From Idiomarina loihiensis (GTDB taxonomy: Bacteria > Pseudomonadota > Gammaproteobacteria > Enterobacterales > Alteromonadaceae), in the NCBI RefSeq assembly GCF_024584785.1, contig NZ_CP074112.1:744001-808000 (forward strand): a stretch of DNA of 64,000 nt. Direction: 5' to 3'. How positions within the stretch are numbered: position 1 is the stretch's first letter; each line of letters begins with the position of its first letter. Of this stretch, positions 1-9,580 are shown piece after piece. The translations under genes were made by a program, and so were the position numbers. The notes beneath the pieces are model-generated. The model was not told where the DNA came from and ran no database searches. It saw nothing but the letters and a program-made list of their open reading frames with translations.

Positions 1-412
1 TTACTTCGCTTAAACAAAAACTTGCGGTGGGAGTGGCCAGGCAGATGTCGCAGCAAGCGGCTAAACCTACAGCGCCACCAAAAGCAGCACCTTGAACTAG
101 CGCAACCGTTGGTTGCGGAAGTTCATCTAACTCTTGCATAAGACGGGCTAACTCACTCGCATCTTTGATGTTTTCTGCGTAGTTCTTAGTTGCCATAGAG
201 CGCATCCAGGTAAGATCGGCTCCAGCAGAAAAGTTTTTGCCTTGCGCTTGCAATACCAGCATTCTCACGTTGTTATTGCTACGTACCTGAGCTAATGCGT
301 GTAGTAGCTCGGCTATCATGTTGTCATCAAAGGCATTGTGAACTGCGCCTCGGTTCAACGTGAGCCATGCTACCTGGTTTTTTTCTTCTAAAATGATGGA
401 TTGATAATTCAT
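1..412 (-). CDS. liuC: Methylglutaconyl-CoA hydratase, partial (3' end beyond the left edge)
   Basis: Only the first 137 codons are visible; the gene runs off the left edge. The start is an ATG at 410-412. The product begins MNYQSIILEEKNQVAWLTL and contains the crotonase signature FSAGADLTWM, where backbone amides form the oxyanion hole. In the leucine/isovalerate pathway this enzyme hydrates 3-methylglutaconyl-CoA to HMG-CoA in the cytoplasm. It lies 9 bases after liuB on the same strand, so it is co-transcribed. A generic enoyl-CoA hydratase is possible from sequence alone, but the liuR-liuA-liuB context makes LiuC the best call. Confidence 0.88.
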   Translation of the reverse strand, partial: MNYQSIILEEKNQVAWLTLNRGAVHNAFDDNMIAELLHALAQVRSNNNVRMLVLQAQGKNFSAGADLTWMRSMATKNYAENIKDASELARLMQELDELPQPTVALVQGAAFGGAVGLAACCDICLATPTASFCLSEV

Positions 413-421
413 AGCAAGCTC

Positions 422-2029
422 CTACATGCGGAACACGCCGAACTTGGTGTCGGCAATAGGGGCGTTATTCGCTGCGGCCAAACTTAGTGCCAAAACGGTA
501 CGAGTTTGGGCAGGATCAATAATTCCGTCATCCCACAATCGTGCGGAAGCGTAATAAGGATGCCCTTGCTTTTCATAGGTTTCGATAATTGGCTGTTTTA
601 ATTCTTGTTCTTGTGCAGCCGTCATCGTTTGCCCAGAGCGAGCTAGGTTATCTTTGGTGACCTGAGCCATCACACCAGCGGCTTGTTCACCACCCATGAC
701 CGAAATTCGTGCATTTGGCCACATAAACATCAAGGTGGGGTCGTATGCTCGTCCACACATACCATAATTACCAGCACCGTAGCTCCCGCCAATTAAAATG
801 GTGAATTTAGGAACTTGAGCGCAACTAACCGCTGCCACCATTTTCGCACCATGCTTAGCTATGCCTTCGGCTTCGTATTTTTTACCGACCATAAACCCAG
901 TGATGTTTTGTAAGAAAACTAAGGGGATTTTACGCTGGGCACAGAGCTCGATAAAATGCGCGCCTTTTTGCGCTGATTCAGAAAACAGGATCCCGTTATT
1001 AGCAACGATCCCAACGGGGTAGCCGTGAATAGTGGCAAATCCAGTAACCAAGGTAGCACCGTAGTTTTGTTTGAACTCATCAAAATCAGAGCCATCGACA
1101 ATACGCGCAATCACTTCTCGAACATCGTAGGGCTTACGTAAATCGGTGCCGACAATACCGTAAATTTCATCAGCTGAGTAACGCGGCTCAACAAAATCAT
1201 GCTGTGGCAGAGGCGCAGCCGGCTGGTAATTGAGCCGTGCAATGGAACGTCGAGCGAGTGCTAACGCATGTTCATCGTTTTGTGCAAAATGGTCGGCAAC
1301 CCCGGAGATACGAGTGTGCACATCAGCGCCACCGAGCTCTTCGGCGCTTACTTCTTCGCCTGTCGCCGCTTTAACCAACGGCGGACCAGCTAAGAAAATG
1401 GTACCTTGTTCTTTCACGATAATACTTTCGTCAGCCATTGCTGGCACATAAGCACCACCGGCGGTGCATAGCCCCATCACAACCGCTACTTGAGGAATTC
1501 CTTTGGCTGACATATTGGCTTGATTAAAGAAAATACGGCCAAAGTGGTCACGATCAGGAAATACTTCATCTTGCCGTGGTAAATTAGCACCACCTGAATC
1601 GACGAGATAGATACAGGGGAGGCGACAACGCTCTGCAATTTCTTGGGCGCGTAAGTGTTTTTTCACGGTCAAAGGATAATAAGTACCACCTTTAACCGTG
1701 GCGTCATTGGCTACAATCATACATTGCACGCCAGCTACGCGTCCTATTCCAGCGACCACGCCAGCAGCAGGAACATAATCCTCATAACAATCCCAAGCAG
1801 CAAATTGGCCAATTTCTAGGAAAGGTGAGCCGCTATCCAAGAGTTTATCAATACGCTGGCGCGGAAGGAGCTTTCCGCGTGCCAGATGGCGCTCTTGATA
1901 TTTTGCGCCGCCACCTTGTTTGATCTGTTCAGCTTTCTCGTACAAGTCGTTAACCACGTCTTGCATCGCCTGCTGATTAGCGATAAACGTGGCATCTTTG
2001 GTATTTACACTGCTGCTTAATACAGTCAC
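422..2029 (-). CDS. liuB: Methylcrotonyl-CoA carboxylase, carboxyltransferase (beta) subunit
   Basis: A 535-residue acyl-CoA carboxyltransferase, the usual length for MCC beta. It transfers carboxyl from carboxybiotin on the alpha subunit (LiuD, not in this window) to 3-methylcrotonyl-CoA, giving 3-methylglutaconyl-CoA. It has the two crotonase-fold halves of the family: an N-terminal half with [11 protein letters not shown] and [13 protein letters not shown], and a C-terminal half with [10 protein letters not shown] and [18 protein letters not shown]. It is third in the liuR-liuA-liuB-liuC operon, 20 bases after liuA. Propionyl-CoA carboxylase beta is the alternative; the neighbours favour MCC. 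Confidence 0.95.
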   Translation of the reverse strand: MTVLSSSVNTKDATFIANQQAMQDVVNDLYEKAEQIKQGGGAKYQERHLARGKLLPRQRIDKLLDSGSPFLEIGQFAAWDCYEDYVPAAGVVAGIGRVAGVQCMIVANDATVKGGTYYPLTVKKHLRAQEIAERCRLPCIYLVDSGGANLPRQDEVFPDRDHFGRIFFNQANMSAKGIPQVAVVMGLCTAGGAYVPAMADESIIVKEQGTIFLAGPPLVKAATGEEVSAEELGGADVHTRISGVADHFAQNDEHALALARRSIARLNYQPAAPLPQHDFVEPRYSADEIYGIVGTDLRKPYDVREVIARIVDGSDFDEFKQNYGATLVTGFATIHGYPVGIVANNGILFSESAQKGAHFIELCAQRKIPLVFLQNITGFMVGKKYEAEGIAKHGAKMVAAVSCAQVPKFTILIGGSYGAGNYGMCGRAYDPTLMFMWPNARISVMGGEQAAGVMAQVTKDNLARSGQTMTAAQEQELKQPIIETYEKQGHPYYASARLWDDGIIDPAQTRTVLALSLAAANNAPIADTKFGVFRM

Positions 2030-2049
2030 AACGGCAACTCCTGAGTAGG

Positions 2050-3219
2050 TTAAGCTGATTCGCTGAACAGTTCACGACCGATCAGCATGCGGCGAATTTC
2101 TGAGGTACCAGCGCCAATTTCGTAAAGCTTAGCATCTCTCAACAAACGTCCAGTTGGATACTCATTAATGTAGCCATTGCCACCTAATAGCTGAATCGCA
2201 TCCAGTGCTAATTGGGTGGCTAACTCAGCTGAATATAAAATGGCGCCCGCAGCATCTTTACGAGTGGTTTCACCGCGATCGCAAGCTTGGGCGACGGCAT
2301 AAACGTATGCTCGGGCGGCGTTGGTGCGTGTGTACATATCGGCTACTTTGCCTTGCACTAGCTGAAACTCACCAATGGCTTTGCCAAATTGTTTACGATC
2401 GTGGGTATAAGGTACCACAACATCTAAGCAGGCCTGCATAATACCCAAGGGACCAGCGGCCAGAACAGCGCGCTCGTAATCGAGACCACTCATTAAAACT
2501 TCGACACCACCATCTAGTTCACCCAAAATATTACTAGCTGGTACTTTGCAGTCAGTAAATACAAGTTCACAGGTGTTTGAGCCACGCATTCCTAATTTAT
2601 CTAGTTTTTGCGCCGTGCTAAACCCGGGAAAATCTTTTTCAATGATAAATGCGGTGATGCCTCGAGAGTTTTTCTCAGGCGAGGTTTTTGCATAAACGAC
2701 TAGAACATCAGCATCGGGACCGTTGGTGATCCACATTTTGTTGCCGTTAAGGATATAGTCATCGCCCTGACGCTCTGCTTTTAATTTCATACTAACAACA
2801 TCTGAACCCGCATTAGGTTCACTCATAGCAAGAGCACCGACGTGTTCGCCACTACAAAGCTTGGGCAAGTATTTTTGCTTTTGCTCGGTGGTGCCATTAC
2901 GGTAAATTTGATTAACGCATAAGTTAGAGTGAGCACCGTAACTCAAGCCAACCGAGGCGGACGCCCGGCTGATTTCTTCCATGGCAATCACGTGCTCTAG
3001 ATAACCCAAACCCGAACCACCGTATTCTTCTGCAACAGTCATACCAAGCAGGCCTAAATCACCGAACTTACGCCACAAGTCAGCAGGGAACTCATTACTT
3101 TCGTCGATGGCAGCAGCACGTGGAGCGATTTCATCGCGGGCAAAGGCATTAACGCTCTCACGAATCATATCGGCGGTTTCGCCAAGGCCAAAATTAAATA
3201 CAGTATACTGACTAATCAT
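2050..3219 (-). CDS. liuA: Isovaleryl-CoA dehydrogenase
   Basis: A 389-residue FAD-dependent acyl-CoA dehydrogenase that oxidises isovaleryl-CoA to 3-methylcrotonyl-CoA and passes electrons to ETF. The motif GLDYERAV places a glutamate at residue 249, matching the unusual catalytic-base position of isovaleryl-CoA dehydrogenases. The place where most acyl-CoA dehydrogenases carry the base (EGT) reads GAGTSEIRR here, with no glutamate. This pair of observations supports IVD over a short-chain dehydrogenase. The start codon overlaps the liuR stop by 4 bases (ATGA), indicating translational coupling to the regulator. Confidence 0.96.
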   Translation of the reverse strand: MISQYTVFNFGLGETADMIRESVNAFARDEIAPRAAAIDESNEFPADLWRKFGDLGLLGMTVAEEYGGSGLGYLEHVIAMEEISRASASVGLSYGAHSNLCVNQIYRNGTTEQKQKYLPKLCSGEHVGALAMSEPNAGSDVVSMKLKAERQGDDYILNGNKMWITNGPDADVLVVYAKTSPEKNSRGITAFIIEKDFPGFSTAQKLDKLGMRGSNTCELVFTDCKVPASNILGELDGGVEVLMSGLDYERAVLAAGPLGIMQACLDVVVPYTHDRKQFGKAIGEFQLVQGKVADMYTRTNAARAYVYAVAQACDRGETTRKDAAGAILYSAELATQLALDAIQLLGGNGYINEYPTGRLLRDAKLYEIGAGTSEIRRMLIGRELFSESA

Positions 3220-3647
3220 AAGGTCTCCTGATTACTACTTGGGTTCTGGTTAGCGGCTGCCTGTGCGTTAATTTCAGCTAATTCATCACGACAGCGTTCT
3301 TCTAAATTACTTAATTCAACAAGCAATACTTTGATGTCCTCGAGTTGCTGTTTGAGCGACATTTTCTTATCGTCAATCAGCTCTAACACCGTATGCAACT
3401 GACGAGAACTACTATTTTCCATGTCATAGAGATCAAACAAGCGCTTAGTTTCCGCTAAGGAAAAACCGAGTCGCTTACCGCGCAAAATCAGTTTTAGGCG
3501 TACGCGATCTTTATTGCCGTAGAGGCGTGTTTGGCCTTGTCGCTCCGGTGCTATAAGACCTTGATCTTCATAAAAGCGAATGCTGCGCGTGGTAATATCA
3601 AATTCGCGCGCTAATTCACCAATGGTATAGGTTTGTGATGGCTTCAT
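3216..3647 (-). CDS. liuR: MerR-family regulator of leucine/isovalerate catabolism
   Basis: A 143-residue MerR-type regulator. The winged helix lies at about residues 7-75 ([24 protein letters not shown]), followed by a long helical dimerisation segment at about 85-130. There is no C-terminal metal-binding cysteine cluster. It is the first gene of the liu operon and overlaps liuA. In proteobacteria LiuR controls branched-chain amino acid catabolism. Here a good inverted repeat (3692-3707) lies between it and the divergent thiolase, so it probably controls both directions. Confidence 0.9.
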   Translation of the reverse strand: MKPSQTYTIGELAREFDITTRSIRFYEDQGLIAPERQGQTRLYGNKDRVRLKLILRGKRLGFSLAETKRLFDLYDMENSSSRQLHTVLELIDDKKMSLKQQLEDIKVLLVELSNLEERCRDELAEINAQAAANQNPSSNQETL

Positions 3648-3691
3648 TTGTGCTTGCTTGTGTCCAGTGAGAGCGGTAAGCTTAAAACAAG

Positions 3692-3707
3692 TTAACGTTA
3701 ACGTAAA
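3692..3707. promoter_or_regulatory. Candidate LiuR operator between liuR and the thiolase
   Basis: The 16 bases read TTAACGTTAACGTAAA, with a perfect 10-base palindrome ACGTTAACGT at 3695-3704 and further A/T symmetry outside it. It lies 45 bases upstream of the liuR start and about 70 upstream of the thiolase start. Its shape, paired ACGT half-sites, resembles LiuR sites described in gammaproteobacteria. Assignment to LiuR is inferred from position and shape. Confidence 0.7.
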
Positions 3708-3778
3708 GGTAAGAAACTACGAAAACTTCCGGTAGCAATAAAGTTACTGACGAGTTGGAGGGTTGATAAGGAGAAAAT

Positions 3779-4957
3779 ATGTCTGATGCAGTTGTGATTG
3801 TTGCCGCCAAACGTACTCCAATGGGTGGTTTTCAAGGTAGTTTAGCTGACGTAAGTGCCCCACAACTTGGCGCTACAGCCATTCGAGCAGCCGTAGCTGC
3901 AAGTGGGTTAACCGCGGCCTCCATCGATGAAGTTATTATGGGGAATGTACTCCCGGCCGGTTTGGGACAGGCTCCAGCGCGACAAGCGACGCTCTTTGCA
4001 GAACTCCCTCGCAGTGCTGGCGCAACCACCATCAATAAGGTGTGTGGTTCAGGTTTGAAAGCAGTCATGTTAGGGCATGATATTATCCGCGCAGGCTCAG
4101 CGAAAACTGTTGTAGCCGGTGGCATGGAAAGTATGAGTAATGCGCCATACCTATTGAAAAAGGCTCGCACAGGCATGCGTATGGGACACGATGCTGTCTA
4201 TGATCATATGATGTTAGATGGCTTAGAAGATGCATACGAAGGTAAAGCGATGGGGTGCTATGCGCAGGCCACTGCAGATGACTATGGTCTGGGCCGTGAG
4301 GCGATGGATGCGTTCGCTATTTCGTCATTAACCCGAGCCCAAGAAGCCATCAAAAGCGGTCGTTTTGATGATGAAATTACTCCCGTAACTTATTCAACCC
4401 GTAAAGGCGATGTAACCGTTAGTATTGACGAGCAGCCTGGTAAAGCGATGCCAGAAAAAATTCCGGGGTTGCGTCCAGCTTTTGCAGCTCAAGGAACTAT
4501 TACTGCAGCTAACTCGAGCTCTATCTCTGACGGTGCTGCAGCATTGGTATTAATGTCAGAGAGTGATGCTAAGCAGCAGGGCTTAACCCCACTAGCCAGA
4601 ATTGTTGGGCATGCCACTCATTCGCAAGCGCCTGCAGAATTTACTGTTGCGCCAATTGGAGCCATGAATAGCCTGTTAGCTAAGCTTAACTGGCAGGTTG
4701 AAGACGTTGACTTGTGGGAGATTAACGAAGCTTTTGCGATGGTGACCATGTTAGCCATCCAGCAAATGCAGTTAGACCCTGCCAAGGTTAACGTGAATGG
4801 CGGCGCCTGTGCGCTTGGGCATCCGATTGGTGCCAGTGGCGCACGCTTACTGGTTACCTTGATCCATGCCTTGAAGCAGCGCCAGTTGTCAAAAGGGATA
4901 ACGTCACTCTGTATTGGTGGCGGAGAAGCTGTCGCAGTGGCGGTTGAAGTATTCTAA
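3779..4957 (+). CDS. Acetyl-CoA C-acetyltransferase (thiolase)
   Basis: A 392-residue thiolase that makes or cleaves acetoacetyl-CoA. Catalytic residues are visible: Cys89 in NKVCGSGLK, His348 in ALGHPIGASGAR and Cys378 in CIGGGEA. Length and the GHPIGASG loop fit the biosynthetic/degradative acetoacetyl-CoA type. An RBS (AAGGAGAA) sits just before the ATG. It is transcribed divergently from liuR across the candidate operator. Acetoacetate is the end product of leucine breakdown, so the thiolase plausibly finishes that pathway. It could also take part in other short-chain degradation. Confidence 0.92.
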   Translation: MSDAVVIVAAKRTPMGGFQGSLADVSAPQLGATAIRAAVAASGLTAASIDEVIMGNVLPAGLGQAPARQATLFAELPRSAGATTINKVCGSGLKAVMLGHDIIRAGSAKTVVAGGMESMSNAPYLLKKARTGMRMGHDAVYDHMMLDGLEDAYEGKAMGCYAQATADDYGLGREAMDAFAISSLTRAQEAIKSGRFDDEITPVTYSTRKGDVTVSIDEQPGKAMPEKIPGLRPAFAAQGTITAANSSSISDGAAALVLMSESDAKQQGLTPLARIVGHATHSQAPAEFTVAPIGAMNSLLAKLNWQVEDVDLWEINEAFAMVTMLAIQQMQLDPAKVNVNGGACALGHPIGASGARLLVTLIHALKQRQLSKGITSLCIGGGEAVAVAVEVF

Positions 4958-4970
4958 CCGCCACCATGGA

Positions 4971-5831
4971 TTAGTTGGATGGGGTTGGCCTTGGCGACGA
5001 GGCCAACCAGACTGCGAGTGCTAATACCGCAGCTCCGATGATGAGTCGTGGCCAAACCACAGCTTGCTGCCAGAATAGATAATTAATCAGCAGCCCAGCG
5101 GGTATCAGCATATTGTTCATGGTCGCAAGCTGCGCCACATTTACTCGTTTGGCAGCGATGTTCCAGGCCCAATAACCGAGGCCTGAAGCAACTAAACCAA
5201 GCCAGGCTAGGATAAACCATTGTAGCGGTTGTTGCGGTATTAGCTGAAAGTTAGCAAAGCTAAGCATCGCAAGGCCGGTAACTAAGGTTGCACCGAAGAA
5301 AAATAGAGCAAACAGGTGCAACTGATTACGCTCATCGCCAAGTTCTAAACGCTTGTAGAAAACTTGGCCAGCGGCAAAGCAAAGGTTAGCGGCTTGGATG
5401 AGTAAAAAGCCATACCAAAAAGAATCACTTAAGTCGTCGAAACGAATAATGGCAGCGCCAACTACTGCTATTGCGGTAGCAAGCCACCAACGCAGCGGTA
5501 ACCGACGTCGTTGGTAGAGAAGCTCATCCAGTAAGGTAATATAGAGCGGCGTAAATATAGTAAACAGCAGTACTTCAGGCACGCTTAAGTACAGAAAGGC
5601 ATGATACAGAAAGAGGTACATCACGCCTATTTGCAAGGCTCCGATAGCCGCTAGTTGACATTGCTTAACTAGATTAATGCGGCGGGGGCGCCATAGTGGA
5701 ATAAATAATAAAAAGGCTAAGACCATGCGGATAAATACCGCAATATAACCATCAACTTGGCCAGCAAGGAATTCACCAATGAGTGAGAAACTTGCAGCCC
5801 ATAATAGGGTGACAGCCCAAAGAATCCACAT
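4971..5831 (-). CDS. EamA/DMT-superfamily inner-membrane transporter
   Basis: A 286-residue protein that is almost entirely hydrophobic, with about ten predicted transmembrane helices in two repeated halves, as in EamA (RhaT/YdcZ-like) drug/metabolite exporters. Conserved small-residue helices such as FAAGQVFYKRLE are visible. It follows the AraC-type regulator by 2 bases on the same strand and so shares its transcript. The substrate is unknown; an organic or amino-acid-derived metabolite is only a guess from the neighbourhood. It converges with the thiolase 13 bases away. Confidence 0.85.
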   Translation of the reverse strand: MWILWAVTLLWAASFSLIGEFLAGQVDGYIAVFIRMVLAFLLFIPLWRPRRINLVKQCQLAAIGALQIGVMYLFLYHAFLYLSVPEVLLFTIFTPLYITLLDELLYQRRRLPLRWWLATAIAVVGAAIIRFDDLSDSFWYGFLLIQAANLCFAAGQVFYKRLELGDERNQLHLFALFFFGATLVTGLAMLSFANFQLIPQQPLQWFILAWLGLVASGLGYWAWNIAAKRVNVAQLATMNNMLIPAGLLINYLFWQQAVVWPRLIIGAAVLALAVWLASSPRPTPSN

Positions 5832-5833
5832 AG

Positions 5834-6751
5834 TTAACGACCTTGTTGTGGGTTGAGTAAGTTGGTTTGAGAATGAGTCATGTGACTACTCTCGCGATAG
5901 TATTGGGGTGAAATCCCCATGGTTTTTTTGAATAATCGTGAAAAATAATAGGGATCATCAAATCCTAACTGTTGACCAATTTGGCGAATAGAATAGGTGG
6001 TAGTATCCAGTAATTGGCAGGCTAATTTTACTTTTATTTGGTTGAAAAATCGCATCGGGCTGCTGCCAGTAATTTGTTTGAACTTTTTACTAAAATGATA
6101 ACGAGATAAGCCCGCAAACTCGGCAAATTCATCCAAACTGATATCCCGATGCGAGTTGTCGTACATGAATCGCTCAAGGGCGCGTAGATCAAAGCCCGCG
6201 GGTATCTGCATGGCAGACGTGAGTCGCGGTAACTCGGCGATAATACGTTGTAATAAGCTTGCGGCAACGATCGCCGCAGAGAATTGATAGCGTTGTGTTT
6301 GTAAATTGAGCAAATCAGTAACGACAGGAATAAGCTGGCGCCAGCGACTCAAAGTTAGTACCGGTGATTGGGCTGAAAGCGATAGAAAATCAGAGCATTG
6401 GACGGCCGCAGAACCGCGAAAATGAGCCCAGTAAATGCTCCATGGTTGCTCATGGTCTGCAGCATAAGCATGCGCTTGCCCCGCTGGTAATAGCAGTAAT
6501 TGGCCGGCTTCTAAGCTACCAGTGGCATTATGAGTACGGAACCAACCGCGACCGCGATGACAAAATATCAGCAGGTGATCGGTATGCTGCTGGCGTTCAA
6601 CTTGATGCCCCAAGGCGTCAACGTAATGGCCATAAGCAACGGGATACAAATGTTTCGTCAGTGGATGTTGATCAAGTTGACGAGTCAGTTGCAAGGGTAA
6701 CACTACCCGCGAACTTCCCGCTGGGAGTGGCCAGGTTGAAGGTTGGCTCAT
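5834..6751 (-). CDS. AraC-family transcriptional regulator, probable MmsR-type activator
   Basis: A regulator of 305 residues from the ATG at 6749-6751, chosen because GGAG lies 6 bases upstream; a longer reading from a TTG at 6772 lacks a good RBS. The N-terminal half is an AraC-type cupin (HRGRGWFRT, LLPAGQAHAY). The C-terminal 100 residues carry two helix-turn-helices (SLDEFAEFAGLSRYHFSKKFK and RQIGQQLGFDDPYYFSRLFKK). In Pseudomonas the AraC-type MmsR sits divergent to mmsAB; the same arrangement here suggests it activates the valine operon. That role is inferred from context. Confidence 0.85.
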   Translation of the reverse strand: MSQPSTWPLPAGSSRVVLPLQLTRQLDQHPLTKHLYPVAYGHYVDALGHQVERQQHTDHLLIFCHRGRGWFRTHNATGSLEAGQLLLLPAGQAHAYAADHEQPWSIYWAHFRGSAAVQCSDFLSLSAQSPVLTLSRWRQLIPVVTDLLNLQTQRYQFSAAIVAASLLQRIIAELPRLTSAMQIPAGFDLRALERFMYDNSHRDISLDEFAEFAGLSRYHFSKKFKQITGSSPMRFFNQIKVKLACQLLDTTTYSIRQIGQQLGFDDPYYFSRLFKKTMGISPQYYRESSHMTHSQTNLLNPQQGR

Positions 6752-6764
6752 GATAAACTCCATA

Positions 6765-6783
6765 AATGACAATTTTGTCCATT
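6765..6783. promoter_or_regulatory. Imperfect dyad between the AraC-type regulator and mmsA
   Basis: The bases AATGACAATTTTGTCCATT form an imperfect inverted repeat (ACAA/TTGT with flanking AATG/CATT). It lies just upstream of the regulator start and about 97 bases before mmsA. It is a possible operator or activator site for the divergent pair. No second copy was found nearby. Confidence 0.35.
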
Positions 6784-6879
6784 ATTGTGGCAAGATAGTC
6801 GATGTTAAAGCAACAAAAAAACCGCCAGAATGGAGTCATTAACCCCATTCCGCAGATTGCGAACAACGAGGTATGAACC

Positions 6880-8379
6880 ATGTCGAAGAAAGTTCCTTTA
6901 TATATTGATGGTGAATTTGTGCAATCACAAAGTAGCCAGTGGATTGATGTCACTAACCCAGCCACGCAGGAAGTGATTGCTCAAGCACCTTGCGCAACCC
7001 AAACCGAGATGGCTCAAGCTGTGGCTAGTGCCCAACAAGCTTTTCTAACGTGGAAAGAAGTTGCCGTGTCTGAGCGGGCCCGGGTGATGATGCGCTATCA
7101 GGCGTTACTGAAAGAACATCATGATGAAATTGCAGAGATTTTAGCAAGTGAAACAGGTAAAACCTTTGAAGATGCTAAAGGCGATGTGTGGCGAGGCATC
7201 GAAGTGGTTGAGCATGCAGCTAATATTCCATCGTTGCTGATGGGAGAGACCGTAGAGAATGTCGCACGCGGTATTGATACTTATAGCTTTACCCAACCTT
7301 TAGGGGTGTGTGCAGGTATCACGCCGTTTAACTTCCCAGCAATGATTCCGTTATGGATGTTTCCGTTAGCTATCGCTTGTGGTAACACGTTTATTTTGAA
7401 GCCATCTGAGCAAGATCCGTTAACCCCAACCCGACTTGTTGAATTGTTTGAGCAAGCTGGCGCTCCAAAAGGCGTATTGCAAGTTATCCATGGTGGTAAG
7501 GAGCAAGTAGATTTCTTACTTGATGAGCCGGCGGTGAAAGCTATTTCATTTGTAGGGTCGGTTGCTGTAGGACAGTATATCTATCGCCGTGGTACTGAAA
7601 ACATGAAGCGCGTGCAGGCCTTTGCCGGTGCCAAAAATCACTGCGTAATTATGCCTGATGCTAATAAATCACAAGTGATTAGCAACCTTGTAGGAGCCTC
7701 AGTGGGCGCAGCTGGACAACGCTGCATGGCTATCTCGGTGGCTGTATTTGTAGGTTCTGCGCGTGAGTGGATACCTGAAATTGCGGCTGAGTTAGCTAAA
7801 GTGAAACCCGGCGGTTGGGATGATCCAGATGCCGCTTATGGTCCGTTAATTAGCCCACAAGCGAAGCAGCGAGTAGAAAATTTCATTACCCAAGGGGTGA
7901 ATGAAGGTGCCGAATTATTGGTTGATGGACGTAACTGTGACGTTGCTGGTTATCCACATGGTAACTGGGTAGGGCCAACGATGTTTGGCAAAGTCACCAC
8001 GGACATGGAAATCTATAAGAACGAAATTTTTGGTCCGGTATTATGTGCAACGGAAGTAGACAGCTTGGATGAAGCTTTAGCTATGGTCAATGCCAACCCA
8101 TACGGTAATGGAACGTCAATCTTTACCGCCAGTGGTGCCGCAGCGCGTAAATATCAACACAATGTTGAAGTAGGGCAAGTAGGTATTAATATTCCAATTC
8201 CAGTGCCATTACCCTTCTTCTCGTTTACTGGTTGGAAAGGTTCGTTCTTCGGTGATTTGCACGCTTATGGTAAACAGGGTGTTCGCTTCTATAGCGAAAC
8301 TAAAACCATTACGGCGCGCTGGTTTGAGAGCGATATCGCCGACGTGAATGGCCCCAATATGACGATTAACTTGAAGTAA
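6880..8379 (+). CDS. mmsA: CoA-acylating methylmalonate-semialdehyde dehydrogenase
   Basis: A 499-residue aldehyde dehydrogenase that converts methylmalonate semialdehyde to propionyl-CoA with NAD and CoA, late in valine breakdown. The catalytic cysteine is Cys282 in GAAGQRCMA, the characteristic MmsA context. The Rossmann region around [15 protein letters not shown] and the terminal [21 protein letters not shown] are also typical of MmsA. It is the first gene of a five-gene rightward operon and is divergent from the AraC-type regulator. The start is an ATG with GAGG about 10 bases upstream. Confidence 0.97.
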   Translation: MSKKVPLYIDGEFVQSQSSQWIDVTNPATQEVIAQAPCATQTEMAQAVASAQQAFLTWKEVAVSERARVMMRYQALLKEHHDEIAEILASETGKTFEDAKGDVWRGIEVVEHAANIPSLLMGETVENVARGIDTYSFTQPLGVCAGITPFNFPAMIPLWMFPLAIACGNTFILKPSEQDPLTPTRLVELFEQAGAPKGVLQVIHGGKEQVDFLLDEPAVKAISFVGSVAVGQYIYRRGTENMKRVQAFAGAKNHCVIMPDANKSQVISNLVGASVGAAGQRCMAISVAVFVGSAREWIPEIAAELAKVKPGGWDDPDAAYGPLISPQAKQRVENFITQGVNEGAELLVDGRNCDVAGYPHGNWVGPTMFGKVTTDMEIYKNEIFGPVLCATEVDSLDEALAMVNANPYGNGTSIFTASGAAARKYQHNVEVGQVGINIPIPVPLPFFSFTGWKGSFFGDLHAYGKQGVRFYSETKTITARWFESDIADVNGPNMTINLK

Positions 8380-8391
8380 CAGGACAACGCC

Positions 8392-9549
8392 ATGAATTTT
8401 AATTTAACCGACGATCAACAAGCTTTCGTTGATACGGCTAAAGCTTTTGCAGAAAATGAGTTAGCACCTTATGCAGCTCAGTGGGATGAAGAATCCCACT
8501 TTCCTGTTGAGGTTTTTCGTAAGGCCGGCGAGATGGGTTTCATGGGCATGTATACCCCAGAAGCAGCCGGTGGTTTTGGCATGAGTCGGTTAGACTCTGC
8601 GTTAATTTTTGAACAGCTGAGCATGGGCTGTACTGCAACTACGGCCATGATGACCATTCACAATATGGTGACATGGATGATCGGCTCTTTTGCACAACCT
8701 GAAGTGATTGAGCAATGGGTACCGGAGCTAGTAATGGGCCATAAGCTAGGTTCTTATTGTTTGACTGAACCAGGTGCCGGCTCTGATGCCGCAAGTTTAC
8801 GCACAACTGCCAAGAAGGACGGTGATGAATACGTTCTCAACGGTTCAAAAATGTTCATTTCTGGTGCTGGCAGTACGGATGTGTTGGTGGTGATGGCGCG
8901 TACTGGCGAAGCTGGGCCCAAAGGTATCTCGGCTTTTGTAGTACCAGCCGATGCAGCAGGTATAAGCTACGGTAAAAAAGAAGCCAAAATGGGATGGAAT
9001 GCCCAGCCTACGCGTCTTGTTAGTTTTGAAGATGTACGGATCCCGGCGGCGAATTTGCTCGGCGCTGAGGGTGAAGGCTTCAAGTTTGCCATGATGGGGC
9101 TAGATGGTGGTCGTATTAATATCGCGGTATGTTCAGTGGGTACTGCCCAAGCGGCGTTAAATACGGCGACAGCCTATATGCATGAACGCACTCAGTTTGG
9201 TAAAGAGCTTGGACATTTTCAGGCGCTGCAGTTTAAGTTAGCGGATATGGCTACTGAATTAGTAGCCGCTCGACAAATGGTGCGTTTGGCAGCCTTTAAA
9301 GTTGATGCTAATGATGCTGATAAAACGACCTATTGTGCGATGGCTAAGCGCTTTGCCACGGATGTTGGCTTCCAGGTTTGCAACGAAGCTCTGCAAATTC
9401 ATGGTGGCTATGGCTACATTAAAGAATACCCTTTAGAGCGGCATGTCAGGGATGTACGGGTGCATCAGATTCTTGAAGGTACCAATGAAATTATGCGAGT
9501 GATCATTGCTCGACGATTATTAGCCGATCTAGACCGAGCCATCCTTTAA
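8392..9549 (+). CDS. Acyl-CoA dehydrogenase, probable isobutyryl-CoA dehydrogenase
   Basis: A 385-residue FAD enzyme of the acyl-CoA dehydrogenase family. It carries LTEPGAGSDAASL, the helix QALQFKLADMATE and the terminal HQILEGTNEIMR, whose glutamate in EGT is the usual catalytic base, unlike LiuA. It lies 12 bases after mmsA and before the 3-hydroxyisobutyryl-CoA hydrolase. This position supports isobutyryl-CoA to methacrylyl-CoA oxidation in valine breakdown. Electrons would pass to ETF. A broader short/branched-chain specificity cannot be excluded. Confidence 0.93.
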   Translation: MNFNLTDDQQAFVDTAKAFAENELAPYAAQWDEESHFPVEVFRKAGEMGFMGMYTPEAAGGFGMSRLDSALIFEQLSMGCTATTAMMTIHNMVTWMIGSFAQPEVIEQWVPELVMGHKLGSYCLTEPGAGSDAASLRTTAKKDGDEYVLNGSKMFISGAGSTDVLVVMARTGEAGPKGISAFVVPADAAGISYGKKEAKMGWNAQPTRLVSFEDVRIPAANLLGAEGEGFKFAMMGLDGGRINIAVCSVGTAQAALNTATAYMHERTQFGKELGHFQALQFKLADMATELVAARQMVRLAAFKVDANDADKTTYCAMAKRFATDVGFQVCNEALQIHGGYGYIKEYPLERHVRDVRVHQILEGTNEIMRVIIARRLLADLDRAIL

Positions 9550-9580
9550 GGGTGGCTTTGTTGTCTTAGAGGAGAGTGAC

